Origin: Oscillospiraceae bacterium
GTDB taxonomy: Bacteria > Bacillota > Clostridia > Oscillospirales > Acutalibacteraceae
Assembly (NCBI GenBank): GCA_015065795.1
Contig: SVPO01000005.1
Coordinates: 1 to 39,933 of the forward strand
Direction: 5' to 3'
Length of the DNA stretch: 39,933 nt
The notes beneath the pieces were generated by a model. That model worked only from the letters and a program-made list of their open reading frames with translations, ran no database searches and was not told the origin of the DNA. The translations under genes were made by a program, and so were the position numbers. Positions within the stretch are counted from its first letter, which is position 1. Each line of letters opens with the position of its first letter. Shown in pieces: positions 8,660 through 17,797 of this stretch.

Positions 8660-10108
8660 ATGATACGACCCGGTATGAATATTGACGCCTTCTTTGACAG
8701 CATCAAAGGCAAGTCCGTTGCCTTCTGCGGCATCGGCATCACCAACACGCCCCTTGCGGAAATGTTTCTGCACAGAGGCTTTGAGGTGACCGTATGCGAC
8801 CGCCGCGACCCTTCCGACCCGGGAGCAGCCATTGAGAAGCTGCGCTCCCTGGGTGCCGCGGTGCGGCTGGGCAGTGATTATCTGGAGGGGCTGGAGGCAG
8901 ACATTCTGTTCCGCACCCCAGGAATGAACTGGAACGACCCTGCACTCGCGGCGCTGCGCGGCAAGGGTACGATTGTGACCAGCGAGATGGAGCTGTTTTT
9001 CCGCCTGTGTCCTGCCCACACCATCGCGGTGACCGGCTCCTGCGGAAAGACCACCGTCTCTACAATCATCGCCCGTATGCTGGAAGCCGCAGGCAAAAAG
9101 GTCTGGCTGGGCGGCAGCATCGGCAGGGCAATGCTGCCCGATGTGGACAAAATGAGCCCGGAGGACTGGGTGGTTTGCGAGCTTTCCAGCTTCCAGCTCA
9201 TTTCCATGCGCGAATCCCCCGAGATCGCCCTCATCACCAACATCTCTCCCAACCATCTTGACACCCACGGCAGCATGCAGGAGTACATCGACGCAAAGTC
9301 CAATATTTTCCTGCACCAGTCTGCCTTTGACCGTCTGGTCATCAACGCCGACTGCGCGATAAGCTCCAGGCTCGCAGGCAGTAGCCGCGGCGAGTGCATG
9401 ACCTTCTCCCGTACCGTCCGTCCCGAATACGGCGCATACGCTGACGGGAACGGCGATATTTTCTTCATCGGACGCAGCGGTGAGCGCAGGATCATGAACA
9501 CCCGTGACATCCGCGTGCCCGGTATGCATAACGTGGAGAATTTCCTCTCCGCCATCTGCGTCACCGACGGGCTTGTCTCCGACGAGGATATCGTATCCGT
9601 TGCCCATCTTTTCTGCGGCGTCGAGCACTGCGCGGAGTTTGTGCGCTGTGTTGACGGCGTGTGCTATTACAACGACTCCATCGCCACCACTCCCGACCGC
9701 ACCATCCGCGGCATGCTCTCCCTGTTTGACCGGCGCATAATCCTCATCGCCGGCGGACACGACAAGAAGCTGCCCTTTGAGCAGCTGGGCGAGGCTGTCA
9801 GCCGCAGCGTATCAAAGCTTATTCTCATCGGCGACACTGCCGATGCCATCGAGGCAGCCGTAAAGGCTTCTCCCGACTATGACGCCGACGCCACGGTCAT
9901 TCTGCGCGCGGCGGACATGGCTCAGGCGGTGGCACTGGCTGCGGAAAACGCCGGAGACGGAGACGTTGTGGCGCTTTCCCCTGCCTGTTCTTCTTTTGAT
10001 ATGTTCCGCAATTTCGATGAGCGCGGCAAGTGCTTCAAGAAGCAGGTGGAGCGCATCCGTTCACGTGCCGAATCCCATCAGGATGACGACGATGACTATA
10101 ACCTCTGA
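8660..10108 (+). CDS. murD: UDP-N-acetylmuramoyl-L-alanine--D-glutamate ligase (MurD), motif-divergent
   Basis: AVTGSCGKTTVS P-loop, ELSSFQL, NISPNHLDTHGSMQEYIDAKSNIF, YYNDSIATTPDRT, LSPACSSFDMF. RBS aaaggag before ATG 8660. Confidence 0.88.
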   Translation: MIRPGMNIDAFFDSIKGKSVAFCGIGITNTPLAEMFLHRGFEVTVCDRRDPSDPGAAIEKLRSLGAAVRLGSDYLEGLEADILFRTPGMNWNDPALAALRGKGTIVTSEMELFFRLCPAHTIAVTGSCGKTTVSTIIARMLEAAGKKVWLGGSIGRAMLPDVDKMSPEDWVVCELSSFQLISMRESPEIALITNISPNHLDTHGSMQEYIDAKSNIFLHQSAFDRLVINADCAISSRLAGSSRGECMTFSRTVRPEYGAYADGNGDIFFIGRSGERRIMNTRDIRVPGMHNVENFLSAICVTDGLVSDEDIVSVAHLFCGVEHCAEFVRCVDGVCYYNDSIATTPDRTIRGMLSLFDRRIILIAGGHDKKLPFEQLGEAVSRSVSKLILIGDTADAIEAAVKASPDYDADATVILRAADMAQAVALAAENAGDGDVVALSPACSSFDMFRNFDERGKCFKKQVERIRSRAESHQDDDDDYNL

Positions 10109-10140
10109 CCTGCACTGACCCGAAAAGGAAGTTGACGCAA

Positions 10141-10875
10141 ATGCAATACAATCCCGGAGAGCAGCCTCAGGGCAGCGAATCCACCGCATACGCCGAAGAT
10201 AACTCACGCCGCACTGCTGCGATCATCGCCATAGCCGGCACTCTGTCGATCGTGCTTCTGCTATGTGCTCTGTGTATCAGTTTTTGCCGCAGCGATGAAC
10301 CTGTCAGCGGCACGGACGCGGTGTCCGACGCAGTTCTGTCGGAGGCTGACGCGGTCTCCGATTCCGACTATGTGTCCTTCGCTGATATCGTGGGTTCTTC
10401 TGCCGATGTCGTTTCGGATTCCGACGTGATCTACTATCCCGAGGTGCACATCGACGGCATCGTGCTCCCCGAGGAATATGGTGACGGGCTGTTTGACGAG
10501 CAGGCGGCAATGTGGCTCATCAACGAATACCGTCGGCAGAACGGTGTGCACGAGCTGCTCACCGACCCCTATCAGCTCACGCTGGTAACACGTCTGCGGC
10601 TGGAGGAGTGCCTGGAGCATTTCTCCCACGACCGCCCCGACGGCTCGCGCTTTTTCACCGCGTACAGTCAGGTAGGGCTGTTCTACTATCACTGCGCGGA
10701 GAATCTTGCCTACGGACAGTATTCCGCCGAGCAGGTGGTGCAGGACTGGATAAATTCTCCCTCCCATCGCGACAATCTGCTTTCGCCCATGGTTTCCTAT
10801 ATGTGCGTGCGCATGACATTGGGCGAGGACGGTATTCCCCGATGGGTGTTCGAGGCCTATTCCTCTCCGAGATAA
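10141..10875 (+). CDS. Membrane-anchored CAP/SCP-domain protein
   Basis: N-terminal TM (IIAIAGTLSIVLLLCALCISF), then LINEYRRQNGVHELL...ECLEHFSHDRPDGSRF...AENLAYGQYSAEQVVQDWINSPSHRDNLL. Confidence 0.88.
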   Translation: MQYNPGEQPQGSESTAYAEDNSRRTAAIIAIAGTLSIVLLLCALCISFCRSDEPVSGTDAVSDAVLSEADAVSDSDYVSFADIVGSSADVVSDSDVIYYPEVHIDGIVLPEEYGDGLFDEQAAMWLINEYRRQNGVHELLTDPYQLTLVTRLRLEECLEHFSHDRPDGSRFFTAYSQVGLFYYHCAENLAYGQYSAEQVVQDWINSPSHRDNLLSPMVSYMCVRMTLGEDGIPRWVFEAYSSPR

Positions 10876-10902
10876 ATCTGACAGAAAAAGAGAATCTGTA
10901 AT

Positions 10903-11832
10903 ATGCTTGAAAACCTGATGACGGTGAGCACTCAGGTGCTCATCCTGTTTGCCATGATAGCCATCGGCTTTGTACTGAGCAAGACAAAGCTGGTAAACGA
11001 ACAGAGCGTGGGCGGAATGACCAACACGCTGCTGTGGGCGGTCACTCCCTGTCTGATAATCGAGACCTTCAGCCGCAGCTTCGACCCGGAACTGGCTATG
11101 GCACTGGGAGTTTTTTCCCTGTCCGCGTTCCTCGGCATGGTGCTGGCTGCGATCATGGGGCTGCTGATTTTCCGGAAACCCTTCGGAAAGGACTCCCCGA
11201 TAATGACCTTTGCCTCCACATTTTCCAACTGCGGATTCATGGGCGTACCGCTGGCTGAGGCGCTGTTCGGCGCCGAGGGCGTGATGTTCGCTTCCACCTA
11301 TGTGGTGGTGTTCAACGCCTCCCAGTGGACCTACGGCTGCATGATACTCTCGGGACGCAAGGGCATTTCCCTGCGCCGTCTGCTGCTCAACCCGGGAATT
11401 CTTGGTCTGGCGGCAGGTCTGCCCCTGTTTATATTCTCCATTCAGCTGCCCGATACCGTTTCCAAGATAATCAGTTCGGTAGCCGACATCAACACGCCCC
11501 TTGCCATGATCGTTATCGGCTGTCATCTTGCAGAAACCAATCTGCTCAAGGCGCTGACCGACAAGCGCGTGTATGCCGTAGTTGGTCTTCGTCTGCTGCT
11601 TGTCCCGGCGGTATGCGTGCTGCTGGTGTGGCTGCTTCCCATTCCGCTGAGCGCCCTTGCCTGCACGGTGCTGTGCATTGAGCTTTCGGCTCCTTCGGCT
11701 GCCACTTCGGTGCTCATCGGCACCCTTTGCGGACATGACGGCGAGCTGCCCAGCCGATGCGTGGCTGTGACCACACTGTTTTCGATAATCACACTGCCGG
11801 TGGTCGCCGCGGTGTGTCAGTATGTAATGTAG
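10903..11832 (+). CDS. AEC (auxin efflux carrier) family transporter
   Basis: About 10 hydrophobic segments; FASTFSNCGFMGVPLAEALFG, PLAMIVIGCHLAE typical of AEC permeases. Confidence 0.88.
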   Translation: MLENLMTVSTQVLILFAMIAIGFVLSKTKLVNEQSVGGMTNTLLWAVTPCLIIETFSRSFDPELAMALGVFSLSAFLGMVLAAIMGLLIFRKPFGKDSPIMTFASTFSNCGFMGVPLAEALFGAEGVMFASTYVVVFNASQWTYGCMILSGRKGISLRRLLLNPGILGLAAGLPLFIFSIQLPDTVSKIISSVADINTPLAMIVIGCHLAETNLLKALTDKRVYAVVGLRLLLVPAVCVLLVWLLPIPLSALACTVLCIELSAPSAATSVLIGTLCGHDGELPSRCVAVTTLFSIITLPVVAAVCQYVM

Positions 11833-12180
11833 AACGCGGACACGGTCCGCACGATGCTCCAGCCGAAAAATCCGCCGCGCACCTGTAACTGTCCGCCTGT
11901 CCGGCGAATATGATGCAAGTGAGGCCGGCGAGCGGGGTCTGACGCCGCCTCGGCGCAACGCGGAAGGTTCCGTTCGCTCCCCGCGCGACTGCGGCGGCGC
12001 TTTCCGATTCAGATACCGCCCGGCTGCTGCGCGTCCGGAGCGGACAGTCCGTGCATCGGAGCATCGGTATAAGGGCGGCACAGCGCTCCCGACGACTGCA
12101 TACACCGTCGCGGACTGTTCGCCGCGCTGCTCCGGGCGGCGGTTCTGTGCCGCCGCATCTCAGACTTTCAGAGGTAATCA
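11833..12180. other. GC-rich 348-bp intergenic region with multiple inverted repeats; candidate structured leader/ncRNA
   Basis: gcggac-acg-gtccgc (11836-11850), actgtccgc/gcggacagt long-range pair (11888-11896/12040-12048), gcggcgg-ttctgtg-ccgccgc just upstream of the ATG at 12181. Confidence 0.35.
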
Positions 12181-13734
12181 ATGAACAACAAGCTCAACGC
12201 GGACGAGTTTTCCGCACAGATAAACGCCCTGCTGGATGAGGGCGATCACGCACAGGCTCTCAGTCTGTGTGCCAGCCTCGAGCTGCCCGAGGACGACGCC
12301 GACATGAAGGTGACCATCCTGATGATGCGCGCCTTCAGTCACATGGCAGCAGGCGACACCGATCAGGCTGTTTCCAATCAGCTTGCAGCCTTTTCCGCAG
12401 CCGACGAGCTGCCTGCCGTGGAACAGCTGGGCATCGCCGAGGGCGCTCTCAAGGTGCAGATGCCCTTTGACTTCTGCGCCGAGCTATTTACCCGTTCGGC
12501 AGAGCGGTTTGAGCGTGAGGGCGAGGACTGCGCCATGGCTGCAGGCGCCTTCAACAAGGCAGGCATATGTCTTTTCCGCCACGGTGCTTCCACCGCCGCC
12601 GAAAAGCACTGCTTCTACCGCGCGCTGAAGTGCATGGACTCGGTGGAGGACGATGCTCTGAGCAAGGAGCACCGCGATGTGCTCAAGGCGCTGATACAGA
12701 GCAATCTTGCCGAGTGTCTCTCCCGTGAGGGCGAGCCCGGGCAGGCAATGGAGCTGTACGAGGAAGCAGCGGATGTGTTCGGCAAGTATCTTGGCAACGA
12801 GGATAATATGTGCCTGACCCACTACGCCATTTGCCAGCGCTGCCTTTCCGATATCTATCGCCACAGCGACGAGAACATCCGCGCCCACACCTGCCTTTCC
12901 CGTTCCATCACCGAGCTGGAGCGCCGCAGGAAAAAGCTTTCCGACCAGCTGAAGCTGCATCTGGCGGTGTGCTACAACGCCCGCGGAACGCTGCGCTTTC
13001 AGATGGGCGACTATGAGGGTGAGGTGGACGACTGCACACGTTCACTGCAGCTGCGCGAGGATCTTGACGACGACCCCAACGCCAAGGCCACGGTCATTTC
13101 CAACCGCGCCGAGGCTTACTCCATGCTCAAGCAGTATGATGCCGCACGGGACGATTTCCTGCGTGCGATAGATATTCTGGACGCCATTCCCGAAAGCATC
13201 TCCGCCGCGGTGTCCGCCGCGACGAGAAGCTATTCGCTGGGACTGCTTTACTTCGAGCAGAACATGCATGAACAGTCCTGCGGTCCGCTGCGCTCTGCCG
13301 CCGACCGTCTGGCGATCATCCGCTCACGGGCGACCGATGATATGGAGTACACCTACGATCAGCTGACCGATATCGAAGCTCTGGCACGCATGAGACTGAG
13401 CGCGTCGCTGTATCAGTGCCGGGAGCGCGATTATTTTGACACCATGACCGAAGCCCGTGAAGCCATCCGGCTGACCGAGCTTCTGCCGCTGACCGCTGAG
13501 CGCGCCGCACGGCTTGCCGCCCTGCATCTCTCCCTCAGCGAGCTGCTGGAGATACTGGACGAGCATGAAGCCGCTCGCGACGAGTATGAGATCGCCGAGG
13601 ACTTCCGCGACGAAGGCATCGCCCTTGCTCTGTCAGAGCTGGGTCCCGACGATGGCGAAGAAAGCATATATGAGGACTTCGATGACGAGAGCGGCATATG
13701 GGAAGATTTTAGCGACAACACTCCGCAGGGCTGA
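12181..13734 (+). CDS. TPR-repeat protein
   Basis: Alpha-helical 517-aa ORF with TPR-like segments (AVCYNARGTLRFQMGDYEGEVDDCTRSLQL, VISNRAEAYSMLKQYDAARDDFLRAI) and an acidic C-terminus. Confidence 0.8.
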   Translation: MNNKLNADEFSAQINALLDEGDHAQALSLCASLELPEDDADMKVTILMMRAFSHMAAGDTDQAVSNQLAAFSAADELPAVEQLGIAEGALKVQMPFDFCAELFTRSAERFEREGEDCAMAAGAFNKAGICLFRHGASTAAEKHCFYRALKCMDSVEDDALSKEHRDVLKALIQSNLAECLSREGEPGQAMELYEEAADVFGKYLGNEDNMCLTHYAICQRCLSDIYRHSDENIRAHTCLSRSITELERRRKKLSDQLKLHLAVCYNARGTLRFQMGDYEGEVDDCTRSLQLREDLDDDPNAKATVISNRAEAYSMLKQYDAARDDFLRAIDILDAIPESISAAVSAATRSYSLGLLYFEQNMHEQSCGPLRSAADRLAIIRSRATDDMEYTYDQLTDIEALARMRLSASLYQCRERDYFDTMTEAREAIRLTELLPLTAERAARLAALHLSLSELLEILDEHEAARDEYEIAEDFRDEGIALALSELGPDDGEESIYEDFDDESGIWEDFSDNTPQG

Positions 13735-13923
13735 TAATCCATAACCGTCAAATACATTTTCGATGATGCCGTTTCCACTGCCTGTCAGCGTGGGGACGGC
13801 ATTTTCGCTCATTGTGGAACGGGCCGCGGAATTGATCTGCAGCACTCCTGCCAGCAGGCAGAAAAGCGTGAGTGTGGTCAGCAGGGAGATCATGTACCTG
13901 CGCGTGTTCACGGTCAGTCTCAT
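13633..13923 (-). CDS. Small putative membrane protein downstream of spoIIP, convergently overlapping the TPR gene
   Basis: gaaagga RBS before ATG 13923; MRLTVNTRRYMISLLTTLTLFCLLAGVLQ signal/TM segment; ends 102 bp inside the TPR ORF. Confidence 0.5.
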   Translation of the reverse strand: MRLTVNTRRYMISLLTTLTLFCLLAGVLQINSAARSTMSENAVPTLTGSGNGIIENVFDGYGLSALRSVVAKIFPYAALVIEVLIYAFFAIVGTQL

Positions 13924-13948
13924 TTGGATTATCCTTTCTTTTTTCCGA

Positions 13949-15229
13949 TTATCTATCCCGTTCGACATCGTACTCCAGAAGCACCTGCGCCAGCGTGTCG
14001 CCCATCAGCTCGGCGGAATACAGCGCCTCGTCAATGGTGTTTACATCCGTCCCGAACTCCAGCAGCAGGGAATTCGGCGTCATGTGCATATTGTAGCGAT
14101 AAGGCGCGAAGTTCAGCGGACGCATCAGCCCGGGGTGCAGCTCGTGAGCTTTCTGCTGTATGTCCAGCGCCATGGTCAGGTTGCTTTCCCATTCGGGGAA
14201 ATAGAGCTTGCCGTTCGCGTCGCAGCCGGAGATGATCATCACCTGCGCGGCTTTTTTGCCGTTGATGACCGCTGTGGGTTTGAGCTTTGTGCCGCTGTCG
14301 TATGTGATGGCATCACGGTGAACGTCCAGCACCATCTCAATGGAGGGATACTGACTGAGGTATTTTTCGATGGTGTCAAGGGCACGGTCATAGGAGCCGT
14401 TGTACTGCGGATGGTCGTGCACTTCGGTGGCGTGGAGGGTGCGTATTCCCTTCTCCTCCAGCTTTTTTGCCAGCACCTCACCCACCGCCACCATATTCCT
14501 TTCGGTGTCGGTAGAGCGCGGACTGTAGTCCGGGTCATACACACCGTCTGACCTGCAGGCATAGCTCTCGGTGGTGTGGGTGTGCACTATGAGCACCTGA
14601 TAGTTGGCGTTGAGCTTGATCCTGCAGTCGGCATTTTTCTTCAGCAGCGCCTCAAAATCCGGTTTGTAGCCTGTGGAATTTTTGATGTAGATATCCCCCG
14701 CTTTTGTGCCGCTGCCGCTCAGCTGCTTTTCCTCCACGGGGAGCATCCCCTCGGTGGACGCAGGGGCGGCAGTTGTGGTTGACGCGGCAGTCGTTGTCTC
14801 CGCGGCAGTTGTTGCCGTAGTTGTGGATTCGGTGGGCGCTGTGGTCAGCTCGGTCACGGAAACTGCATCACTGTCGGACAGCTGCACGGAGACCGCGGCG
14901 GTGCTCAGCCGCTTCATTACCGGCAGCATTCCGTCGGCAGTGAGCCACAGCGGCATGGCTATCATCAGGGCTGTGAGCAGCAAACCAGCCGTTACCCTTG
15001 CCGGAACAGAGAAGCTTTTTTCGCGCCTGCGGCGAGGAATATACTCCGCTGCCTCAGTTATTTCAATGGGCCTGGCTTCTGCTTTGGGCGGGAGTGGAAC
15101 GCGTCTGTCCGCTGACGGGATCGCCATCAGGCAATAGGTCCGCCCCACCGATGACGCAGTGCGGTCTGTTATGCTTTCCCGTTCCGCCGAAGCTTCAGCT
15201 TCCTCTGAGCCTATCCTGTATCTTGCCAT
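13949..15229 (-). CDS. spoIIP: Stage II sporulation protein P
   Basis: VLIVHTHTTESYA, STDTERNMVAVGEVLAKKLEEKGI, VLDVHRDAI, LTMALDIQQKAHELHPGLMRPL, LLLEFGTDVNTIDEA; aggagg RBS before ATG 15229. Confidence 0.93.
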   Translation of the reverse strand: MARYRIGSEEAEASAERESITDRTASSVGRTYCLMAIPSADRRVPLPPKAEARPIEITEAAEYIPRRRREKSFSVPARVTAGLLLTALMIAMPLWLTADGMLPVMKRLSTAAVSVQLSDSDAVSVTELTTAPTESTTTATTAAETTTAASTTTAAPASTEGMLPVEEKQLSGSGTKAGDIYIKNSTGYKPDFEALLKKNADCRIKLNANYQVLIVHTHTTESYACRSDGVYDPDYSPRSTDTERNMVAVGEVLAKKLEEKGIRTLHATEVHDHPQYNGSYDRALDTIEKYLSQYPSIEMVLDVHRDAITYDSGTKLKPTAVINGKKAAQVMIISGCDANGKLYFPEWESNLTMALDIQQKAHELHPGLMRPLNFAPYRYNMHMTPNSLLLEFGTDVNTIDEALYSAELMGDTLAQVLLEYDVERDR

Positions 15230-15292
15230 TCCGTTGCCTCCTGCGTTTTTGCTCAATCCTTATGCAGGAGGACGCGCGGATATGAGCAGCGG

Positions 15293-16147
15293 CTACAGCG
15301 CCAGCAGTTCTTCCGGATCTATCGACGGATGGAGGGCGTGATTGACCGCCAGCGCCACCAGACGCGCCGCGCGGTCGATGAGCAGATCGATCTCGCTCGG
15401 GGTCACGATCATTTTTCTTCCCTCCGGGTCAACGCTGTGCGCGCTTCCGCCGGTGAGGTCGTGGGCAAGGGTGGATGCGTCCACCACAGTGGGCACTCCC
15501 AGGGCAATGACCGGCACTCCCAGCTCCTTTTCCGATATGGACGGGCGGCAGTTGCCCACGCCCGAACCGGGGTGTATACCCGTGTCACTGATCTGGACGG
15601 TGCACCCAAGATGCCGCACACTGCGCGACGCCAGGGCGTCGATGGCTATCACTGCCGACGGCTTTATCGAACGGCACACCGCTGCGATCAGCTCGGCAGC
15701 TTCCACTCCGGTCTGCCCCAGCACTCCGGGAGCGATGACTGCACAGGAACGCAGTCCGCTCTCCCCCGTGCTGCGCTCCAGCTCGCGCATGATGTGCCTC
15801 GTCGCCGGTATCATGGATGCCGCCTTGGGGCCGAGGGCATCAGGAGTGACGGACAGGTTTCCAAGCCCTGCCACCAGCACCGTTCCCTCCTTCGGTAGCA
15901 GGCGGATGAGCTGTTCCGATATCGTCTCGTAGCTCTGAGACGGCAGGAAAGCGTGGTCGGTCAGCGGCGGCAGCTCCGCGGTGACGTATGTTCCGGGCGA
16001 TCTGCCGAGCTTTTGCACCGCCTCCCGTGTCTCCACCGTCAGCGTCGTGATACGAACACCGTTTTCGGTGCGTTCATCGCAGGTCACGCCGCCGCAGTCG
16101 GGATGCATCTGCCGCATTTCCAGCGCCAGATCTGTTCTGAGCTCCAT
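15293..16147 (-). CDS. gpr: GPR endopeptidase (germination protease)
   Basis: RTDLALEM...GLGNLSVTPDALGP, VIAIDALASRSVRHLGCTVQISDTGIHPGSGVGN, ALGVPTVVDA. Confidence 0.95.
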   Translation of the reverse strand: MELRTDLALEMRQMHPDCGGVTCDERTENGVRITTLTVETREAVQKLGRSPGTYVTAELPPLTDHAFLPSQSYETISEQLIRLLPKEGTVLVAGLGNLSVTPDALGPKAASMIPATRHIMRELERSTGESGLRSCAVIAPGVLGQTGVEAAELIAAVCRSIKPSAVIAIDALASRSVRHLGCTVQISDTGIHPGSGVGNCRPSISEKELGVPVIALGVPTVVDASTLAHDLTGGSAHSVDPEGRKMIVTPSEIDLLIDRAARLVALAVNHALHPSIDPEELLAL

Positions 16148-16244
16148 ACATCTCCCTCCTTTTTCTACGCTGTATTATTTTACCGGAGTTAAGATTTATT
16201 CATAAATTGTGACGCAACATCAAGTAAAAAACACCGACTGGGTA

Positions 16245-16273
16245 TTGACCTTTTGGAATAATTATGTCATAAT
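16245..16273 (+). promoter_or_regulatory. Promoter for the first zinc-ribbon gene
   Basis: TTGACC-N17-CATAAT. Confidence 0.5.
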
Positions 16274-16352
16274 TGCAATGACTATAATGTGTATACATAT
16301 CGTCGCGCATTATGTATAATTCTGCGCAAACATACAATCAGGGAGATGCCTT

Positions 16353-17156
16353 ATGAGAGTTTGTCTCAATTGCGGAAAAAATATCCGTGATGGTGCCGAT
16401 TTCTGCACCTCCTGCGGCGCGCCCGCGCCTGCACCGGAATATAACGCCGAAGCCACCAGAACCGAGGACGCATCGTACACGCAGCCCGGCGGCGCAGCTT
16501 CCGGACAGACCGCTTCTGCCGGTCTGTCAACGGATGTGCCTCTCATCACCCTTGCTCCGGAGCGCAACCCGTTCTCCAAGCAGAGACTGATCCGCACCGG
16601 AAAGATGGTGCTGGCAACGACCGTTGTGATCATCCTTGCCGTTGCCGCCGTTTTTATCGCGGCAATCATGGAGACCAACCCCGGCAAGGAGAACCCGTTC
16701 ACCGAAACCACGCTGAGCACCGAAGCATACAGCCAGTGCCGCGCTCTTGTCAACGACGTCCGAAACGATAACTTTGAGCTTATTATCAATGACGTTATTC
16801 AGATGGAGGGCGATTTCGAGGATTACAACTTCCTCTCCCGCTACGAAGAACTGTTCAAGGGTATTGTTCCAGACGACTCCAGCGACAAAACAGCGGTCCT
16901 TTACCGTGACTGCTGCTTCTTCGTTGCATATTCTGAATTCCTTGCAAAGAAATTCGAAAACTATGCAAGCAGCGGACTGCTGTCATCCCTTTATCTGGAT
17001 GATGCTGAAATGTACAGATCCCATGCCGACACGCTGTGGAACAAACTGGAGAATGCTCAGACCGAGGAGCATCTGCAGCTCATCATCGACTATTGCGCCG
17101 AACATAATATAATCTACCGCAAGGCTGACCTTGCATCCGCATCCGACGCAGCGTAA
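16353..17156 (+). CDS. Zinc-ribbon, single-TM protein
   Basis: N-terminal CLNCGKNIRDGADFCTSCG zinc ribbon, TM (MVLATTVVIILAVAAVFIAAIM), helical C-terminal domain. Confidence 0.8.
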   Translation: MRVCLNCGKNIRDGADFCTSCGAPAPAPEYNAEATRTEDASYTQPGGAASGQTASAGLSTDVPLITLAPERNPFSKQRLIRTGKMVLATTVVIILAVAAVFIAAIMETNPGKENPFTETTLSTEAYSQCRALVNDVRNDNFELIINDVIQMEGDFEDYNFLSRYEELFKGIVPDDSSDKTAVLYRDCCFFVAYSEFLAKKFENYASSGLLSSLYLDDAEMYRSHADTLWNKLENAQTEEHLQLIIDYCAEHNIIYRKADLASASDAA

Positions 17157-17253
17157 ACATCCCTGTTGTTACACACCTTATTTCCGCAATTGTGCGGATC
17201 AATAACTCAGAAAAATCAATCAGAAAAGATAATCGAAAGGAAAGGTAAACACT

Positions 17254-17715
17254 ATGAATTGCAAGTTCTGTGGTAATTTCGTTCCCGAAGGAAAAGACAG
17301 CTGCCCCGTCTGCGGACGCCGTCCCGACGAAGAACCTATCGGCAAGCTGCTGAGCGAAAACCAGCCCAACACCGCCATGCAGACCACCGAACCCGCTGCC
17401 GCTGCTGCCGAACCTGCCGAGAAGCAGCAGAAGCATCCCAAGGGACTTTTCCTGCCCATGCTCCTGATCGGTATCAGTGTCGCCGGTTGGCTCTATGGTC
17501 TGATCGCCGACAGCAAGATCATCGGTTCGCTGTGGGCTGACCTCATGGGAGTTATGGGTCTGTCCAAGAATTCCGGTTATGTTATCGGAGAAGACATTTC
17601 ATCGCTCCTCCCCGGCGCTCTGCTCATTGCAGGTCTCGCTATCCTGCTGACCATCATCGGCATCATCGGTGTCGCCATGCTGATCAAGCGCCTCATCAAC
17701 CGCGTCAAGTATTGA
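17254..17715 (+). CDS. Zinc-ribbon membrane protein (two TM)
   Basis: CKFCGNFVPEGKDSCPVCGRRP followed by two hydrophobic segments. Confidence 0.8.
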   Translation: MNCKFCGNFVPEGKDSCPVCGRRPDEEPIGKLLSENQPNTAMQTTEPAAAAAEPAEKQQKHPKGLFLPMLLIGISVAGWLYGLIADSKIIGSLWADLMGVMGLSKNSGYVIGEDISSLLPGALLIAGLAILLTIIGIIGVAMLIKRLINRVKY

Positions 17716-17797
17716 TTTTCCGTGGGACTTCCCACTTGAGTTTTTAGCTACCGGCTGACCGCCGGATAATTCTTCTCCCGGAAAGGAGTTGTCCGAT

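Noticed and set aside
8543-9760. 405-aa minus-strand ORF antisense to murD
   Set aside because: Composition typical of an antisense shadow ORF; murD is unambiguous.
11888-12048. Cobalamin riboswitch
   Set aside because: Only short segments resemble the core; GGTG/AATCC and B12-box elements are not convincingly present, so no named riboswitch is called.
10261-12105. 614-aa minus-strand ORF antisense to the CAP and AEC genes
   Set aside because: Both opposite-strand ORFs have clear family homology; the antisense frame is Gln/His/Arg-rich with no recognisable domain, an artefact of GC-rich third positions.
11789-12181. 130-aa minus-strand ORF in the 11.8-12.2 kb intergenic region
   Set aside because: Arg/Ser/Ala-rich, no plausible domain; more consistent with a GC-rich structured non-coding region.
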